Assembly (NCBI GenBank): GCA_033063855.1
Contig: CP093829.1
Coordinates: 9,062,243-9,126,242 of the forward strand
Direction: 5' to 3'
Length of the DNA stretch: 64,000 nucleotides
DNA from: Smittia aterrima
Lineage: Eukaryota; Arthropoda; Insecta; Diptera; Chironomidae
Shown piece after piece: positions 60,631 through 64,000 of this stretch; position 1 is the stretch's first letter; each line of letters opens with the position of its first letter. The position numbers and the translations under genes were made by a program. The notes beneath the pieces were generated by a model. The model was not told the DNA's origin. It made no database searches and saw only the letters and a program-made list of their open reading frames with translations.

Positions 60631-62177
60631 TTCTTCGCTCTGGTTTCGTCATAGCCAAAAGAGTCGTTTGAGTTTTGTTTGTGTTTCCGTACAAAAAAAA
60701 AGAAACGAAGTAAAATATTCGTACAAGTAATCGAAAGCAAAAAGATTGAAAAGTGTTTTAACGACTAGGTCGGAGAGAAAAAGGTGAAAAAGTTGTTTCC
60801 ACGTCTGAGGAAAATCGTTGAGGCGCGAAGACAAAAGCACTTTTGAGTTGATTAACAGTTAACGCGAAAGAAGTGCGATGAAGAAGAAGAAATTGAGCTT
60901 CGAGCATGGCACAATAAACAGTTTGATTGCGCAAGAGAATCACTGCACTGTTCTAGAAAGAAGGTTTTCGTTCTCTTTACGCTATATAGCGACAAAACGG
61001 GATAAACTCGCTTCCCTCCTCTCTCGTCTCGATCGTCTGTCGAACGAGAACGTGCAAAGCCTGATTCGGAATCTGTGCCTCCATGTTCAAGTTTAAAATG
61101 TAAAAGATCAGCTGATGTTAAATGCCATGACGTGAAGGAGGCAAGAAAGAGAGAAACAGAGGGAAAGACAAAAGTTGTGCAACTGTCCGAGATGCTGACA
61201 CACTCTTCGATGCATGTGGAATGGAAAAGTTTCCCTGACGTGTGAAATGCTCAAAGGTGTCACCAACACATCGAACGGCTTTCCCATGACAAAAAAAAAA
61301 GTTTTCCTCGCGAGAGAAAGAAAATTTTCTATTTCGGGAATTTCAATTTGCGATGCACTAAAAAGTTTTTCTTAGTTAAAGGATAGGAAAGCACGTCAAT
61401 GAGTCTCTCCATCGTCATCCAGTCCTCAAAATTGCGTAAACGATAACAATTCATTCATTGCTGCTCTTTGCTGGGCCGTTTCAATGTCGCTTAATTGATA
61501 TTAATTGAAAGAAGCCCAACCAAAACAACAAAAAAATTAAATTGAGGTTGACGTCGAAGCTGCGGGAGGAAAAATAAAATAAACTTTATTGTAATGTTTG
61601 CTTAGTTTTTGGACTTTTCGCGGTTGTTACAATAAACCGCATGTCGTTGGCTTTGTTATCAACGAATTGATAGCGTGTATGCTACGATGTTTGTCTACTA
61701 TCAAAGCTGATGACGATATGTTCGTGGGCGAAACGGTAAAAAAGCTTTTTTCTGAGCTTGCTCAAGCATCAAGTAAATTATTTAGAACTTGATCTTATCT
61801 TTAGTACGTTACTGAGCTTTAAGAACTTAACTAAATAAGCTGACGCGTCACATGTTCCATTTGCATGTTTAAACGCTTACGCAGCGACCGTCTGATCCGA
61901 CATATATGCATAGAGCAAACAAGTAAAGGTTGATAAGCAGAGGGCGGGAATTAGAAAACAATGAGCGGCAATTGTAACGATTCCCATGGACGAAAAGGTT
62001 GCATTGTTATTAGCTTCGTGATATGTGATCCACATTCGAATGGGTTAAGTTTCTTGAAAGCCTCAGTTTTGGTCGCTGTCTGAGAAATGAGACGAGCGAG
62101 CGATGTTACTTAGCAAAGCATGAGCTTGAGTTTCGGTCATTGCAGCAATCCGATACGCGACATTGTGCAATGGAAAA
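60631..62177. other. region without a recognisable gene
   Basis: AT-rich sequence with scattered short frames. Nothing with recognisable domain content, RNA structure or repeat organisation was seen. Confidence 0.45.
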
Positions 62178-62721
62178 TTACAAGCTCGATGATGATGATG
62201 GTTGAGGCCTTGCGGACTGAATCGGGGCACAGCACGTCAAAAATTTCCATCCATAATTACGCGATGATTTTACAGCATTGTTACAGTTGAAGTTATGGAA
62301 ATTTCTTCCATCATTCTCTCTTTTTCCCCATTGTATTCTAAGCGGAGAGCGCGGCGTGGTTTGAAGGCACATAGCGAATGAATTGAGATCATGCTTCATT
62401 GTCTCAATGTGTGTAATAAGACGAATTGCTGGGCTGGCATCTCCAGACGCTGCTTGTTGATTAAGCAAGAGAGAAATGTTTCTGAGATGCAAGGGTGGAG
62501 ATTGCCACAGGGGAGATTGCTTCATCGCCGAAAGGGTTTTTTGATTGACGAATCTGTCTCACCGCTACATGATTTGCATAAATGTTAAGTCCCTCTTCAT
62601 CTTCAGGAATGTCTGTATCGATGAGGATGAGGGTTGCATCATCATGACACGGCGGAAAGAACAAACTCACTCGATCGTTCGAGAAAGAGTGTGATTCACA
62701 AAGTTCGAAATGATAAAGCAA
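62178..62721 (-). CDS. candidate coding region, two overlapping minus-strand frames (unknown)
   Basis: The upstream frame (62721 down to 62461) has no early ATG but reads like an exon: DDATLILIDTDIPEDEEGLN then IYANHVA, with a donor-like GCG|GTGAGA near 62568. The second frame (62525 down to 62178) has an ATG and 115 codons, including SGDASPAIRLITHIETMKHD and LNSFAMCLQTTPRSPLRIQW, and ends in a Ser run. A spliced gene using the first as an exon is possible, but I could not find a junction that joins the two frames. No family recognised. Confidence 0.25.
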
Positions 62722-63412
62722 TTAATCAACTTGCTTACGGGTCAATCTAATCGCGAAAGTCGCGCAAAGTGCCAGGAAACGTTGCACACGTGCATTCGAC
62801 GTCAAGGCTAAATTTCTTCTTCTTCTTCCGCTTCAATTCGTAATTAATTTCGAGCGCAGAATTGAACAAAAAAGATCAAAATTAAACGAAAACGAAAAAA
62901 ATACCTCAAAAATCGATTGCCGAATCGAATTTTCGTTTCGCGAATTTTACAACGAAAAAAAAAGAGAAAATGAAATGAAAATTTTGCACAATTTTTCAGC
63001 TTGCAGTTGCTGTCGAAGGTTTCGTCAGGCAAAGTTTTTAATCACAGAGCTGAAAAGTGAGAGAGAAAAATTGCTTTACGCCAAGCGGATTCGTGTTGCA
63101 TGGAAAAGTCTTACTGAAGTGTAGCAAGAGCAACCGCGAGAATATCGCACACTGCTTTGCATAACGAGAAACCAAACCATGTAAAGGAAGTGAAGAAAAA
63201 GTCAAGGAGAAAAGTTTTGACGACGTGCGCTTTTAAAAACTGTTGAAAAAGACAAAAAAAAAAAACTTTTTTTACTAATCCGACGAAACGAAAATCTCAA
63301 AACGTTGACGAAAATTGAAGGCTTGAAAGGCCTGGTGAAAATGTTGCGTTCACCAGCACACATAATTGGCCCAACAGCCACTGCGCCAACAACGACTTCG
63401 GGTCTGTTCGAC
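62722..63412. other. region without a recognisable gene
   Basis: AT-rich, with several A- and T-runs; no supported feature. Confidence 0.4.
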
Positions 63413-63694
63413 TCATGTCATAGGAAGATAAGGCTGATAGCACCAGTTGCCTTCTTCGGCGGTCTCATGTCGTAAGTATCCATCAAAATAAATCGATGAT
63501 CGATGACGAATCTTGACAAGTTTCGAAAGGAAATCTTGAAGGTTGTTGAGGACGCCTTCGTTCCACTCCATGAAACTCTTTTCACTCTGCATTCTCTTGA
63601 TTTGGACAAATTGATTTAAATGAAGAATCTCTTTCAAGATGATCGTGTTAAAAACGATGAATATTGTTTTTTTACTTGAACGGAACTGAATCAC
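63413..63694 (-). CDS. candidate 93-residue ORF near the right edge (unknown)
   Basis: A minus-strand frame with coding-like stretches EGVLNNLQDFLSKLVKIRHR and YLRHETAEEGNWCYQPYLP. Not recognised. A frame of this length can occur by chance in AT-rich DNA, and it could equally be the last exon of a gene entering from the right. Confidence 0.2.
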   Translation of the reverse strand: MIQFRSSKKTIFIVFNTIILKEILHLNQFVQIKRMQSEKSFMEWNEGVLNNLQDFLSKLVKIRHRSSIYFDGYLRHETAEEGNWCYQPYLPMT

Positions 63695-64000
63695 TTCATC
63701 GTCTACCTTCTCTCTCTCTCCTTCTCTCTACTGCTCGATCGTTAATGTTCTCATCCGACGTTTATTAATTGATGAAAAGAACACATCATAAAAGAGCAGA
63801 AGAAGTTGAATTAACCGCAATTGTATTGAAGAGTTGGAATTTCTGGTTGAATGAAGCGCGGAATCGTTCTTAAGAAGAACGTGGTGCGGATGGTTCGAAC
63901 TCTTATGGAATTTTCTTTCTTCTTTTGAGCTTTTTTGTGTCTGCCGCTCACTTGCTCGGATGAGAAGTTCTTGTAACGAAACGTAATTTCACTGACAATT
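63695..64000. other. right edge, no gene seen
   Basis: AT-rich with a CT-rich tract near 63708-63730; no supported feature. Confidence 0.4.

Noticed and set aside
1..64000. tRNA, rRNA, CRISPR array or intact transposon
   Set aside because: I looked for tRNA B-box-like motifs, regular spaced repeats and transposase or reverse transcriptase motifs on both strands and found none I could support. Small or diverged ones could be missed by eye.

Overview
This window looks like an insect nuclear genome, most likely a fly or midge (Diptera). It is AT-rich, has spliceosomal introns with standard GT/AG ends ranging from about 50 bp to over 16 kb, and carries animal-specific genes. The dipteran assignment is inference from gene structure and protein similarity recalled from memory; no search was run. 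All exon models were built by hand from open frames, splice sites, phase compatibility and family similarity.

Left half (1-32.5 kb, minus strand): one large gene, the 5' two thirds of a Slo2/KCNT sodium-activated potassium channel. Its 3' end lies beyond base 1. Eleven compact exons between 323 and 3948, plus one at 4989-5068, encode the membrane segments, the pore with a GYGD filter, and RCK1. Two mutually exclusive first exons lie far upstream, at 21357-21604 and 32460-32533, and both fit the same phase-2 acceptor. The long introns (5-21 kb and 21.6-32.5 kb) show no other gene I can identify firmly, apart from one coding-like frame at 10554-10889.

Middle (34-36.5 kb): a ciliary membrane protein gene, TMEM138 (plus strand), faces a small KH-domain/RGG-rich RNA-binding protein gene (minus strand). 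The KH gene is head-to-head with a possible distal first exon of the next gene.

Right centre (36.4/42.1-53.0 kb, plus strand): protein kinase N (Pkn) with HR1 repeats, a C2-like domain and an AGC kinase domain. There are two candidate alternative first exons and a candidate early terminal exon that would give an HR1-only protein. A complete five-exon, 619-residue serine-rich gene of unknown function sits on the same strand inside one Pkn intron.

Right end (53.4-64 kb): a recent tandem duplication of a short SUN-domain membrane protein gene (minus strand). One copy has lost much of its coiled coil and 30 residues of the SUN domain. Next come a coding-like fragment abutting the duplication edge, a small predicted secreted protein with a TATA box, and several weak candidate reading frames.

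The genes do not form one pathway. TMEM138 (cilium) and the SPAG4-like SUN proteins (nuclear envelope, often sperm) could share a ciliated or germ-line setting, but that is speculation. The observations most worth following are the mosaic SUN duplication, the paired Slo2 N-termini, and the isoform-generating exons of Pkn.
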